Source: Spirochaetaceae bacterium (GTDB lineage: Bacteria; Spirochaetota; Spirochaetia; DSM-2461). From it: 64,000 nucleotides of DNA. Below, in pieces: positions 35,001 to 42,749 of the stretch. Each line of letters opens with the position of its first letter. Position 1 is the stretch's first letter. The translations under genes and the position numbers were made by a program. The DNA lies in contig JADGDJ010000001.1 of NCBI GenBank assembly GCA_016744925.1, positions 1-64,000 on the forward strand, in the 5' to 3' direction. Below the pieces are notes generated by a model. The model did no database searches. It worked only from the letters and a program-made list of their open reading frames with translations, and was not told the DNA's origin.

Positions 35001-35451
35001 ACTCATCCCCTTTTTTCAAAGTGAGTTTCTTCGACAGGAGATACTCTTTCGGAGGAAGGTAAGAGAGAGCTGCCTTTTGCGATGCAATGACGATGGTTTT
35101 TCTCTCACTGATCTCGAGAAGAGATTTTACACGGGAACCAAAAATGGAAGCTTGTGCGGAGATCCCTTTGTAAAGCATAGTTCCCCACCAGGGAAAGAGT
35201 ATTGTATCATGGACAAAGAGATCCAGATCGGCCTGCAGCTCTTCAGCATCCCGTTCTGTCGGGGTGACAATGAGGAGAGAATCTTTTGTATATTTGAAAA
35301 GATCCGCAACAACCGCAGCGAGATAAGCCCCTTTGGGTCCTGAAAGGTTAAGCGGAGTCCCAGAAGTACTGCAATACTGCTGCAGGAGATTCTGCCATTC
35401 TTTATTTTTCTTTAGAGAGTCTGAAATTTCATTTATGAATAATGTAATCAT
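32044..35451 (-). CDS. mfd: Transcription-repair coupling factor Mfd
   Basis: A 1135-residue SF2 translocase that removes stalled RNA polymerase from lesions and recruits UvrA. Order: UvrB-like N-terminus (LNLSGPKGAYLAAVVADLF), RNA polymerase interaction domain (PGDLVVHVNYGIGRFKGIER), helicase core with Walker A GDVGYGKTEVAM, DEEQRFG, SATPIPRT and QLRGRVGRSGKLAYAY, then the C-terminal TRCF domain (YIKDPTEKMEVYKKIASV). Length is normal. It overlaps the 29276 gene by four bases tail to tail. Confidence 0.96.
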   Translation of the reverse strand: MITLFINEISDSLKKNKEWQNLLQQYCSTSGTPLNLSGPKGAYLAAVVADLFKYTKDSLLIVTPTERDAEELQADLDLFVHDTILFPWWGTMLYKGISAQASIFGSRVKSLLEISERKTIVIASQKAALSYLPPKEYLLSKKLTLKKGDEFDPVKLEDVLQEYGYSRVPRVTVTGEFALRGEVLDIFMPGMAEAVRIVFDFDEIEEIKLFDPISQSSTAPGDQITLYPIKEVIWTDDRIEVLEKNLEQISHGKIDEVDFGPMLETIKTSREIRGEELFFPLSFDNPSTLVDYISEKSALFLVAKERLDTTYEVLYKEYKELYIEALRQKIAVPSPEYILSDNSVFSKPKQVNLHSLKQDRQNHEVFYELECEPGRSFFGNISYLKEELDILKNEGYSCFVFAEAESQAERIQYMLNGYDINVIPESISSGFSLPLKKIIVIQENEIFGRRKRVPSSVKRVKSAVIDSFIELNPGDLVVHVNYGIGRFKGIERIKAAGNERDYISIEYAGEDSIFVPIEQVNLVQRYIGNEGRSARLDKIGGKSWDTKKNKVRKSVEDLADMLVKLYARRQNAKGFAFAPDNDFQISFEASFPYQETEDQLISIDEVKKDMESPSPMDRLICGDVGYGKTEVAMRAAFKAVMGGKQVALLCPTTILAEQHYENFSDRFKRFPIKVGHLSRFVTRKNQKPVLESLEDGTCDIVIGTHRILSKDLKFKNLGLMIIDEEQRFGVKDKEKLKNLKASIDCLAMSATPIPRTLHMSLLKIRDMSVLKTAPYNRQPIETFIQEYNPDIIAGAIRREVERGGQVFFLHNRVESLDSVRLFLQELVPEVFIETAHGKMSGTELEDVMHRFIHGAFQVLVATTIIENGIDIPNVNTIIIDRANNYGISQLYQLRGRVGRSGKLAYAYMFYPEQKALSDLAMKRLQAISDFTELGSGFKIAMKDMEVRGAGNLLGGEQSGEIVSVGFDMYLKLLEEAVAVRTDDDKKDEAPEVYLELDYTGFIPDGYIKDPTEKMEVYKKIASVISDDDLDRVHGELHDRFGPLPDEVQSLLSLSEIRIICGKLWISSLKERKGIVTVEFGKIAKLSIDKVMRMTGKSGGLVKFNPASQAGILIETGKIGLKEKSEFLREKLSTLL

Positions 35452-35501
35452 TTAAAAGTACCGAAGTTATAAAAGTATAATTATTACCGGCCGGAGTTCA
35501 T

Positions 35502-36449
35502 ATGTATTTAAGAAAATTGTTAATAATAGCGTTTTTACTCACAACATCTCATATTTACTCAGCAGAATATAATAAAATTAATTTTAGCATACGCTACTTC
35601 GATAAGAAAATCTATTACCCTGGGGACAGTGTCCAGATAAAAGCATCTATCATAAACGATACACCTGAGGAATTTAGTTTTAATCTGTCGGAAAACAAGA
35701 TTTTCAATATAAAGCTCAATGTTAAAACAATGAATAATCAAGTTCTCGATCCTTCAGAAAATTTTATTATAAACAGCAGTAGAAACAGCAATACGTTTTA
35801 TCGCGAAATAATTCTCGATCCTGGAGAAGAATTCAGTTTTATTGTCGATCTCGATGATTACACCGATATTAGCAAACCGGGAATGTATGTCATCGATGGT
35901 TCGTTTACAACTGATTTAAATAGTAACGGGAACTTTCTCCTAATATCAAACCGGCTCCCCCTTTCTGTAAGACCGGGAAGCGCTGAAAGAGAGTTCACTG
36001 AATATTTAGATTACGAAACAGGAGAAATCCTGAAAGCCAATCCTATACCTCCCGATGAAGCGGTTCAATACATGCTGGAGTCCAGACAGAAAAGCATATG
36101 GCCCCGTTTTTTCCTCTACCTCGATATAAAAGAACTGTTGCTCAGTGATAGTAATATGAAAAGAAAGTTTGAGCGAAGTACTGAAGAGGAGCAACAGCTG
36201 CTCATAAGAAACTTTAAAAAACAGATGGAAGGTGAAAGATTGCAGTCTGACCAGTCAATCGTTTTAATCCCTTCTGACTTTGAAATACTTCATACGTCAT
36301 ACAGCGCCGATAGAGCCACAGTGATTGTCCGGGAAGAATTTCTACAGACCGGGTATACAGCTGTTAAAAGTTATACCTACTACCTGCATAGGCTCGATGG
36401 GATATGGAAAATTTATAACTACGAAGTGAAAAATATCGGGACAAAGTAA
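35502..36449 (+). CDS. Exported protein with an Ig-like (BsuPI-type) domain, unknown function
   Basis: A 315-residue protein with a signal peptide (RKLLIIAFLLTTSHIYS). Residues 25-160 form a beta-sandwich (FSIRYFDKKIYYPGDSVQI, ILDPGEEFSFIVDLDDYTD) of the kind in BsuPI-like inhibitors and other periplasmic Ig-like proteins. The second half (about 180-315) has a helical part followed by strands with AVKSYTYYLHRLDGIWKIYN, an NTF2-like pattern. GGAG precedes the ATG; its TAA directly abuts the next ATG. It starts a three-gene unit with a PilZ protein, so a role at the envelope in c-di-GMP-related behaviour is possible but only inferred. Confidence 0.7.
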   Translation: MYLRKLLIIAFLLTTSHIYSAEYNKINFSIRYFDKKIYYPGDSVQIKASIINDTPEEFSFNLSENKIFNIKLNVKTMNNQVLDPSENFIINSSRNSNTFYREIILDPGEEFSFIVDLDDYTDISKPGMYVIDGSFTTDLNSNGNFLLISNRLPLSVRPGSAEREFTEYLDYETGEILKANPIPPDEAVQYMLESRQKSIWPRFFLYLDIKELLLSDSNMKRKFERSTEEEQQLLIRNFKKQMEGERLQSDQSIVLIPSDFEILHTSYSADRATVIVREEFLQTGYTAVKSYTYYLHRLDGIWKIYNYEVKNIGTK

Positions 36450-37154
36450 ATGAAAATACTCCTCATCGCTGAAGATGATCAGCTAAAAAAAACAATATCG
36501 AATCATTTCAAACCAAAAGGTTATTCGATAATTCACTACAAAAATCCTTTAAAAGGTATGAGTAATTTTGAAGAGATAGAACCGGAATTTGTCATATTCA
36601 ACTCAACGGACTATCCTAGGCACTGGAAAATTGCCAACTATTTCCTAAAGCAGGACATACCTCATATCAATCCTGTATTTATACTCCTTGTAAATAAAAA
36701 CTTTCCTATGGAAGAGGTTTGCAAAGGGGTCTATGTGGGTGTTGATGCCATTATTTCCGATGAATATGAAAGTGAAGACTATTTGAAGCGTCTCGATGAT
36801 CTTTTCGCCCGTTTCTATTCATCTCAGACATCCATAACCACACCCCTATTACTCGAAACGCCTGAAAATAGAATCGATTTTATGTTTATGAACCCGGAAA
36901 ATTTTGAACTGGCCACAGGAAAACTATCGGAACTATCTCTTTCCGGGGCCGGATTTAAGCCAGATAAGCCAAAATCCGTGTTTCCCCTGACAAAAGGGAC
37001 AATTCTTGAAGGATGTTCATTGAGAACTGACGATGGAATAATTACAATTAAAGCAGAGATTGTTAATAACAGCGGTATAATGGATCTCAGCTTTATTTCA
37101 TTCTCTGAAAATGGTGAGGATCTGTTAAAAAACTACATTTTTAGCAAGGAGTAG
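36450..37154 (+). CDS. Pseudo-receiver and PilZ-domain protein
   Basis: A 234-residue protein of two domains. The N-terminal 115 residues follow the CheY fold (ILLIAEDD at the first strand) but the phospho-acceptor position is Asn51 (VIFNSTDYP), so phosphorylation in the usual way is unlikely. Residues about 140-230 have the PilZ pattern: R-I-D, then LSELSLSGAGF (the D/N-x-S-x-x-G core with Glu in place of the first Asp). PilZ domains bind c-di-GMP through RxxxR and D/NxSxxG; the RxxxR is not clear here, so binding needs testing. Both neighbours are co-directional with gaps of 0 and 2 bases. Confidence 0.65.
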   Translation: MKILLIAEDDQLKKTISNHFKPKGYSIIHYKNPLKGMSNFEEIEPEFVIFNSTDYPRHWKIANYFLKQDIPHINPVFILLVNKNFPMEEVCKGVYVGVDAIISDEYESEDYLKRLDDLFARFYSSQTSITTPLLLETPENRIDFMFMNPENFELATGKLSELSLSGAGFKPDKPKSVFPLTKGTILEGCSLRTDDGIITIKAEIVNNSGIMDLSFISFSENGEDLLKNYIFSKE

Positions 37155-37156
37155 AC

Positions 37157-37477
37157 ATGAGTGATTTGAAATATCTCACAACCAGTCAGTTGAATGAAAT
37201 TATCAAATACGAAAGTTCAGGCAATTACGAAAAAGATTGTGTCCCCATAATCGGAAATCCCCGAAAACATCCCTATGATAAAAGCAGACTGATTCTCATC
37301 CTTGAAAGCCATGATGACAGAACTGTTTTTCACGATTTTAAGCTCAACGATATAGCACACATTAAAGAATTACCCAACATTTCCAAAGGTGAAGGAGTCA
37401 GTCTCAGACAGGTTCAACTATGGGTCAAAAAAAATAGTTGGATTATAAGATCAGAAGCCTACAAATGTGCTAATTAA
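37157..37477 (+). CDS. Conserved-looking small protein of unknown function
   Basis: A 106-residue soluble protein that I cannot assign. It contains charged strands (SRLILILESHDDRTVFHDF, DIAHIKELPNISKGEG) and ends with aromatic-rich WVKKNSWIIRSEAYKC. The start is two bases after the PilZ gene stop and has AAGGAG before it, so it is the third gene of that operon. It lies just upstream of the metK promoter. A partner of the pseudo-receiver-PilZ protein is conceivable from context alone. Confidence 0.7.
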   Translation: MSDLKYLTTSQLNEIIKYESSGNYEKDCVPIIGNPRKHPYDKSRLILILESHDDRTVFHDFKLNDIAHIKELPNISKGEGVSLRQVQLWVKKNSWIIRSEAYKCAN

Positions 37478-37494
37478 TTCCATAGTCCTCTATA

Positions 37495-37523
37495 TTGACA
37501 AATATAGTAGAGATTACTATATT
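37495..37523 (+). promoter_or_regulatory. Promoter of metK
   Basis: TTGACA (37495-37500), 17-base spacer, TATATT (37518-37523). The leader of about 30 bases leaves no room for a SAM riboswitch. Confidence 0.85.
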
Positions 37524-37558
37524 TTATATTAAATTAAGATGAAAATGGGGAGGATACC

Positions 37559-38722
37559 TTGAAAGACAGGCTCAATTATAAATTTACCTCAGAAAGTGTG
37601 GGAGAGGGACATCCGGATAAGGTCTGTGACCTAATCTCCGATGCCGTACTCGATAAAGCATTGGAAAAAGATCCAGATTCGAGAGTCGCATGTGAGACTT
37701 TCGCTTCCACAGGGTTGGTTCTTGTCGGTGGAGAAATTACCACGGACTGCTATATAGATATAATCCAGACCGCGAAAGATACTTTACACGATATTGGATA
37801 CACAAATCCCGAGTTTGGAATTGATGCCAAATCCTGTGCGGTTATGTCCATGATAAAACCTCAATCGAAAGATATCTCACAGGGTGTAACAGCCGGAGAG
37901 GGACTCCACAAAGAACAGGGAGCCGGAGATCAGGGAATGATGTTCGGGTTTGCCTGTAGGGATACAAAAGAGCTCATGCCCGCCCCTATTCAGTTTTCTC
38001 ATTCCATTATGAGAAGAGCGGCAACTGTTAGGAAAAATGGTGTTCTCGAATTTCTAAGACCCGACGGAAAATGTCAGGTGACCGTAGAGTATAAAAACGG
38101 AAAACCGGACAATATTTCAACTGTAGTTCTTTCACATCAGCACAACGACAATGTTTCCTATGAAACAATTCGTGAAGGTCTTATTGAAGAAGTTGTCAAA
38201 AAAAGTCTACCGGCAGAATTACTCACAAAAGACACGGTTTACCACATCAACCCCACAGGAAGATTTGTTATTGGTGGACCTGAAGGAGATGCGGGACTTA
38301 CTGGTAGAAAAATTATAGTGGACACTTATGGTGGCGCAGCTGCACACGGTGGAGGAGCTTTTTCAGGAAAGGATCCTTCTAAAGTTGATAGATCAGCCGC
38401 TTATATGGCTCGATATATTGCAAAAAATATCGTTGCCGCAGATCTCTGTGATACTTGTGAAGTGGAGCTGGCCTATGCAATCGGTGTTGCGGAACCTGTC
38501 TCAATTTTCGTCAATACATATGGAACGGCTAAAGTTGATGAGCTCCTTATTGAAGCAGCTGTGAGCAAGCATTTTGATCTAACTCCCGCTGGTATTATCA
38601 GAACTCTGGACCTAAAGCGTCCTATCTACAAGGAAACAGCTGCCTATGGTCATTTCGGACGAGACATATTCCCCTGGGAAAAATTAAATGTGGTTCCTGC
38701 GTTACAGGCAGAACTACTCTAA
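37559..38722 (+). CDS. metK: S-adenosylmethionine synthetase
   Basis: A 387-residue enzyme joining ATP and methionine to make SAM. Motifs: [18 protein letters not shown] at the N-terminus (His15-type ATP contact), [12 protein letters not shown] (about 121) and [20 protein letters not shown] (about 259), the phosphate-binding P-loop. Length is normal. The start is TTG, preceded by GGGGAGG; no ATG lies in frame nearby. A textbook sigma-70 promoter and a terminator frame the gene, so it is monocistronic. Confidence 0.96.
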   Translation: MKDRLNYKFTSESVGEGHPDKVCDLISDAVLDKALEKDPDSRVACETFASTGLVLVGGEITTDCYIDIIQTAKDTLHDIGYTNPEFGIDAKSCAVMSMIKPQSKDISQGVTAGEGLHKEQGAGDQGMMFGFACRDTKELMPAPIQFSHSIMRRAATVRKNGVLEFLRPDGKCQVTVEYKNGKPDNISTVVLSHQHNDNVSYETIREGLIEEVVKKSLPAELLTKDTVYHINPTGRFVIGGPEGDAGLTGRKIIVDTYGGAAAHGGGAFSGKDPSKVDRSAAYMARYIAKNIVAADLCDTCEVELAYAIGVAEPVSIFVNTYGTAKVDELLIEAAVSKHFDLTPAGIIRTLDLKRPIYKETAAYGHFGRDIFPWEKLNVVPALQAELL

Positions 38723-38741
38723 TTATAAATGAATTAATGAG

Positions 38742-38769
38742 AACCGGATCTATTGATCCGGTTTTTTTT
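38742..38769 (+). terminator. Terminator of metK
   Basis: Perfect 9-bp stem AACCGGATC / GATCCGGTT, loop TATT, then a run of T. Confidence 0.92.
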
Positions 38770-38789
38770 AGCATAAATATACGATTCTG

Positions 38790-38818
38790 TTGACATAAAA
38801 AGCGTACTGAGATAAATT
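38790..38818 (+). promoter_or_regulatory. Promoter of tRNA-Asn
   Basis: TTGACA (38790-38795), 17-base spacer, TAAATT (38813-38818), 20 bases before the tRNA. Confidence 0.8.
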
Positions 38819-38838
38819 AACCAGCGTTGAACAAACTT

Positions 38839-38911
38839 TCCCTTGTAGCTCAGTTGGTAGAGCGGGTGACTGTTAATCACTAGGTCTGCGGTTCGAGTCC
38901 GTACGAGGGAG
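38839..38911 (+). tRNA. tRNA-Asn (GTT)
   Basis: A 73-base cloverleaf with discriminator G: acceptor TCCCTTG / CGAGGGA (one T-G pair), D arm TAGCTCAGTTGGTAGAGC, anticodon loop CTGTTAA (GTT), T arm TGCGGTTCGAGTCCGTA. CCA is not encoded. Single gene with its own promoter. Confidence 0.96.
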
Positions 38912-38927
38912 CTCATCAATTTAAGAT

Positions 38928-39434
38928 TCATGCATTAGCGTGGATCTTTTTTTTTGCCAATTTAAAGACCAGACCCTTGCCATCATGATCACTGGATTTA
39001 AAATAATTATTCTCCAGAACTTTAATTGATCCGGTATTGTTATAATCTGTATAGGCAACAATTGCTGAAAGATCTAATTCATTAAAAGCATATTCAACGA
39101 CCAAAGGAACAACTTCAGTCATTATGCCCCTGCGGCGATATTTTTCTTTTAATACATATCCAATTTCACCTGTATTATTTTCAAAACCCCGATAGAAACC
39201 AATATTTCCGATGAGATTTCCATTTGGTTTTAAATAGATACCCCAATGAAGAGATTCTTCATTTGTTATATCATTTTCTATTTTTCCAAGAATCTCATAC
39301 ACATCTTCTTTCGTCTTTGCCTGAAAACCATCATACATAGAAATTTCAATGATTGATTCAGCCTCCGAATATGCAATTTTTTTTAATCTGTATATTTCAT
39401 TTTCCAGTTCGGGAATATCTTGTATGCTTTTCAT
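38928..39434 (-). CDS. GNAT-family N-acetyltransferase (RimJ/RimL type)
   Basis: A 168-residue acetyltransferase. The acetyl-CoA-binding segment GEIGYVLKEKYRRRGIMTEV (about 100-119) holds the Q/R-x-x-G-x-G/A pattern in variant form (RRRGIM), and LSAIVAYTDYNNTGSIKVLE with NYF is the typical RimJ/RimL C-terminal motif. Likely acetylates a small molecule or protein N-terminus; target unknown. TATAAT lies eight bases before the ATG on the minus strand, with no ribosome site, so the message may be nearly leaderless. Tail to tail with tRNA-Asn. Confidence 0.85.
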   Translation of the reverse strand: MKSIQDIPELENEIYRLKKIAYSEAESIIEISMYDGFQAKTKEDVYEILGKIENDITNEESLHWGIYLKPNGNLIGNIGFYRGFENNTGEIGYVLKEKYRRRGIMTEVVPLVVEYAFNELDLSAIVAYTDYNNTGSIKVLENNYFKSSDHDGKGLVFKLAKKKIHANA

Positions 39435-39528
39435 ATATTTTGATTATATAACAAAAATCTATGAAAAAGCATATTAAACATTTTTCCAATGATGTTTCAG
39501 AATAAGCCCACTTGAAAATTTATGAACA

Positions 39529-41442
39529 TCAACTCAATATTTCTGCTGCCGCTTTCAAATTCAATTCATTTACATGAACTTTTCCCTGCTCGGAATACAT
39601 ATAGTCAATTCTATCGCGGTAGGTTTCTGTAATTTTATAACGAACCATTTTCATGGTCGAATTAATCATTTTATTCTGCTCACTGAAAGATTCGGTTATC
39701 AGCTGGAACGTAGAGGGTGTCCATAATGAGGGAAACTTTAAAGAACCTTCCGAATTATTTTTCCAGGCATTTAAATTATTCCAGATCGCTTCCAGCAATT
39801 CCTTTTCACCGGAAAGTTTTAAAGCTCTTGCCGCTGATGTATCGATAGTCAATAAACAGCTAGTATAGTTACTATGATCGCAATAGAGCATTATCTGACT
39901 GATAAGGTCTTGAGTGCTAACAACAGTCTCCTCGATCTCCTCAGGCGAATATTTCTCGCCATCCTGAGAGATGAGCAATGCTTTAGCACGGCCCGTAACC
40001 TGGAGAAAATCATCTTCATCGACATATCCCAGATCTCCTGTATAAAGCCAGTTATCCCGGATTGCGTCTACTGTCGCTTTATCATTTTTCAGATAACCTT
40101 TCATGACATTGTCACCTTGAATGACAATTTCGCCTTTCACTCCACGGGAGACTTCTACACCGTCGCCATTCATAATTTTCAGCTTGATATTACCAAGAAT
40201 ATTTCCCGAGGAACCGAATTTATGCCTGTGAGAGGCATTTGTCGATATGATGGGTGTTGCTTCAGACAAACCGTATCCCTGATAGACCGGAGCACCTATG
40301 GCATTGAAGAACTCCTGCTGATTCACATCGAGTAACGCACCTCCTCCAATACAAAAATGGAAATTACTTCCAAATACCTTTTGAAGTTTTGGATAAATAA
40401 GAAGCTGAGAGAGTCTGTAAGCCCACATCCCACTTATAAAATATTTCTTTTTCTCAAAGCCGTTTCCGTGATGTGTTATTCCGGCTCTCAAACCGGTTTC
40501 AAACATTTTAGCAATAAAACCGCCCTTGGCTTTTACACCGGATTTCATCTTTTTCATAAAATTCCCTGTGATTGCCGGTACTGTTAAAATGAAATAAGGA
40601 TTTGATTCTTCGAGGTTTTTGGGTATGTTTCTCAGAATTGTGCTGGCCCCTCCTCTGGCATCGACAAAATACAATGTCAGCCCTATGAGATAAGCTGTGT
40701 ATAAAGCCACAGTATGAGCAAAGGAATGATCGATGGGAAGAATTACTAGTGTGGTTATTTTCTCAGGGAGCTGTGCCATCTCCACCCCTGCGGAGCAGTT
40801 CGCCCAGTAGTTTTTATGCGTGAGCATTATACCTTTGGGATTCCCCGTCGTTCCCGATGTGTAACATATCGTTATAACATCATCCTCTTCAGCCGCTTCA
40901 ATTGTCTGAGAAAGAGTATTAGAGATCTCTTCCTGCGCCGCTCTCCCCTCTTTTAAAAGGTCGCTATAAGTGATGAGGTTTTTTCCGTATTCCAATCCTT
41001 CCACATCTTTCAGTCTCAAGAGATTTTTTTCATCATTATCGAGGTAAACATAAAAGAGATCGTTTTCAAATGTATCTTTTGCTTTGATGACTTTTTCCAT
41101 TGTGATGTGAGAAAAGAATATGACTTTACTCTCAGAGTGATTGACCCGGAAGGGAATCTCTTCTGCCAGAAGTTTCAGGGATAGAGGGACCGAAATTCCA
41201 CCGATCATAATGGCGGCGAGCTCACTCAAAACCCATTCACTTCTCCCTTCTGAAATTATCGTAAAGGGATCATTTTTTTTAAATCCCCTGATGAGCAACG
41301 CCTTTGCCAGTTCTTTGGCAATATTCTCAGCTTCTGAAAAACTGATTTGATCCCATCCGTCATCTGATTTATTAGCCAGATAGGGATGTTCTCCGTATCG
41401 TGTAACGGCCTGTTTCATCATTGATAATACTGTCTGCTTCAT
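39529..41442 (-). CDS. AMP-forming long-chain acyl-CoA synthetase
   Basis: A 637-residue adenylating enzyme. Motifs in order: ATP loop ICYTSGTTGNPKGIMLTHKN (about 191-210), FCIGGGALLDVNQQEF, YQGYGLSEATPIIS (adenine-binding), LYTGDLGYVDEDDFLQVTGR and the final lysine region. It activates a fatty or other carboxylic acid for CoA thioester formation. C-terminus differs from canonical FadD (long tail after KAL). GAGGTG precedes the ATG. It is divergent from the double adenylate kinase, which would handle the AMP it makes, though this may be coincidence. Confidence 0.9.
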   Translation of the reverse strand: MKQTVLSMMKQAVTRYGEHPYLANKSDDGWDQISFSEAENIAKELAKALLIRGFKKNDPFTIISEGRSEWVLSELAAIMIGGISVPLSLKLLAEEIPFRVNHSESKVIFFSHITMEKVIKAKDTFENDLFYVYLDNDEKNLLRLKDVEGLEYGKNLITYSDLLKEGRAAQEEISNTLSQTIEAAEEDDVITICYTSGTTGNPKGIMLTHKNYWANCSAGVEMAQLPEKITTLVILPIDHSFAHTVALYTAYLIGLTLYFVDARGGASTILRNIPKNLEESNPYFILTVPAITGNFMKKMKSGVKAKGGFIAKMFETGLRAGITHHGNGFEKKKYFISGMWAYRLSQLLIYPKLQKVFGSNFHFCIGGGALLDVNQQEFFNAIGAPVYQGYGLSEATPIISTNASHRHKFGSSGNILGNIKLKIMNGDGVEVSRGVKGEIVIQGDNVMKGYLKNDKATVDAIRDNWLYTGDLGYVDEDDFLQVTGRAKALLISQDGEKYSPEEIEETVVSTQDLISQIMLYCDHSNYTSCLLTIDTSAARALKLSGEKELLEAIWNNLNAWKNNSEGSLKFPSLWTPSTFQLITESFSEQNKMINSTMKMVRYKITETYRDRIDYMYSEQGKVHVNELNLKAAAEILS

Positions 41443-41545
41443 TTATACACCTCGTAAAAAAATAATAACATGGTTTTTAATTATTTGCCCTCATCGAAAT
41501 TCTGTTTTAACCTTAAACTAAACTCATAAAACATTGGAGCAGTAT

Positions 41546-42715
41546 ATGTTAAATATCGCACTATTCGGCCCTCCGGGAGCCGGCAAGGGAACTCAGTCGG
41601 AATTTCTAATCAAAGAATACAATCTCTTTTATATTTCCACTGGAGATATATTGCGCAATGAACTGGCTAATGAAACAAAACTAGGTCTTGAAGCTAAGAA
41701 CATTATTGCATCCGGTGGTCTCGTTTCCGACGAAATCATTGTTCAAATAATTGAGAAAACCATTATCAACAATCCATTTTCCAATGGTTTTCTCTTTGAT
41801 GGTTTTCCCAGAACCTACATCCAGGCCTATATTCTCGAAGGGCTGATGATAAAACTCAATACGTCTCTTAATTGCCTTATAAGCCTGGAAGTAGAAGAAG
41901 AGGAATCTGTAACAAGATTGCTGAACAGAGGAAAAACCTCCGGCAGAATGGATGACAATGAAACCGTCATCCGAAACCGTTTGAAAGAATACTACGACAA
42001 AACACTTCCTGTATTGCAGTTTTATAAAGACAAAGGTGTTTTGAGGGAAGTCAATGGAAATCAGATCATAGAAAAAGTTACAGTGGACATCAAAGATGTT
42101 ATCAGAGAGGAATTAAAAAACAGTCTATTCAATGTTGTTCTCTTTGGATATCCCGGATCGGGACGGGGAACGCAGGGAAAAGCTCTGGCGGAAAAATTCG
42201 GTCTGGAATATGTAGCTACAGGTAATATGCTCGATGAAGAGATAAAAAAAGGCTCAGAAATAGGAGAAAAAATACAGGAAATCTACGATAACGGATTGTT
42301 GGTTTCCGATGAAATCGTTGTTCAGTTAATTGAAAAGAAACTCGAAGAGTCAAAAGATGTAAAGGGATTTATTTTTAAAGGTTTTCCCAGAACACTTGTT
42401 CAATCCTATATTCTGGACGGTCTTCTCAAGAAACACGGTTCCTTTATCTCTCAGGTCATTGAGATAGAAGTACCCACACTCGATCTGATAAGCAGACTCG
42501 ATGCACGGAGAAAAACCGATGACAAACGCCCCTATGATAGTGAGACTTCTAAGATAGTTCAGAGACTGGCAGACCATCAGGACAAAACAGTGCCTGTTAT
42601 CGAAAAATACAATGAGCAGCACGGGGTGAAAAAAATAGATGGAAGAGGAACCTTCGAAGATGTCTTTGATTTGATCTCCAATGAGATAAAAAGCGGAATG
42701 CAGAATATGCGTTAA
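41546..42715 (+). CDS. Tandem adenylate kinase, second copy degenerate
   Basis: A 389-residue protein made of two adenylate kinase domains (about 1-190 and 195-389), where the family norm is one of 185-220. The first is intact: GPPGAGKGT with Lys14, DGFPRT at 85-90 and the short LID SGRMDDN (132-138). The second is altered: GYPGSGRGT with Arg207 for the P-loop Lys, KGFPRT with Lys278 for Asp, and a LID reading DDKRPYDSE (325-333). The second half may be inactive or have another substrate. GGAG before ATG 41546 decides the start over TTG 41534. Interconverts AMP+ATP and ADP. If no single-domain adk exists elsewhere this is the essential one. Confidence 0.88.
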   Translation: MLNIALFGPPGAGKGTQSEFLIKEYNLFYISTGDILRNELANETKLGLEAKNIIASGGLVSDEIIVQIIEKTIINNPFSNGFLFDGFPRTYIQAYILEGLMIKLNTSLNCLISLEVEEEESVTRLLNRGKTSGRMDDNETVIRNRLKEYYDKTLPVLQFYKDKGVLREVNGNQIIEKVTVDIKDVIREELKNSLFNVVLFGYPGSGRGTQGKALAEKFGLEYVATGNMLDEEIKKGSEIGEKIQEIYDNGLLVSDEIVVQLIEKKLEESKDVKGFIFKGFPRTLVQSYILDGLLKKHGSFISQVIEIEVPTLDLISRLDARRKTDDKRPYDSETSKIVQRLADHQDKTVPVIEKYNEQHGVKKIDGRGTFEDVFDLISNEIKSGMQNMR

Positions 42716-42717
42716 AT

Positions 42718-42745
42718 GAAGAGGGTTGCAGGAGCAACCCTCTTC
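42718..42745. terminator. Bidirectional terminator hairpin
   Basis: Perfect 12-bp stem GAAGAGGGTTGC / GCAACCCTCTTC with loop AGGA, in the 34-base gap between two convergent genes. The T tract is short on both sides. Confidence 0.7.
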
Positions 42746-42749
42746 ATAT

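Noticed and set aside
37524-37558. SAM riboswitch before metK
   Set aside because: The leader from the promoter to the start codon is only about 30 bases, too short for any known SAM aptamer.
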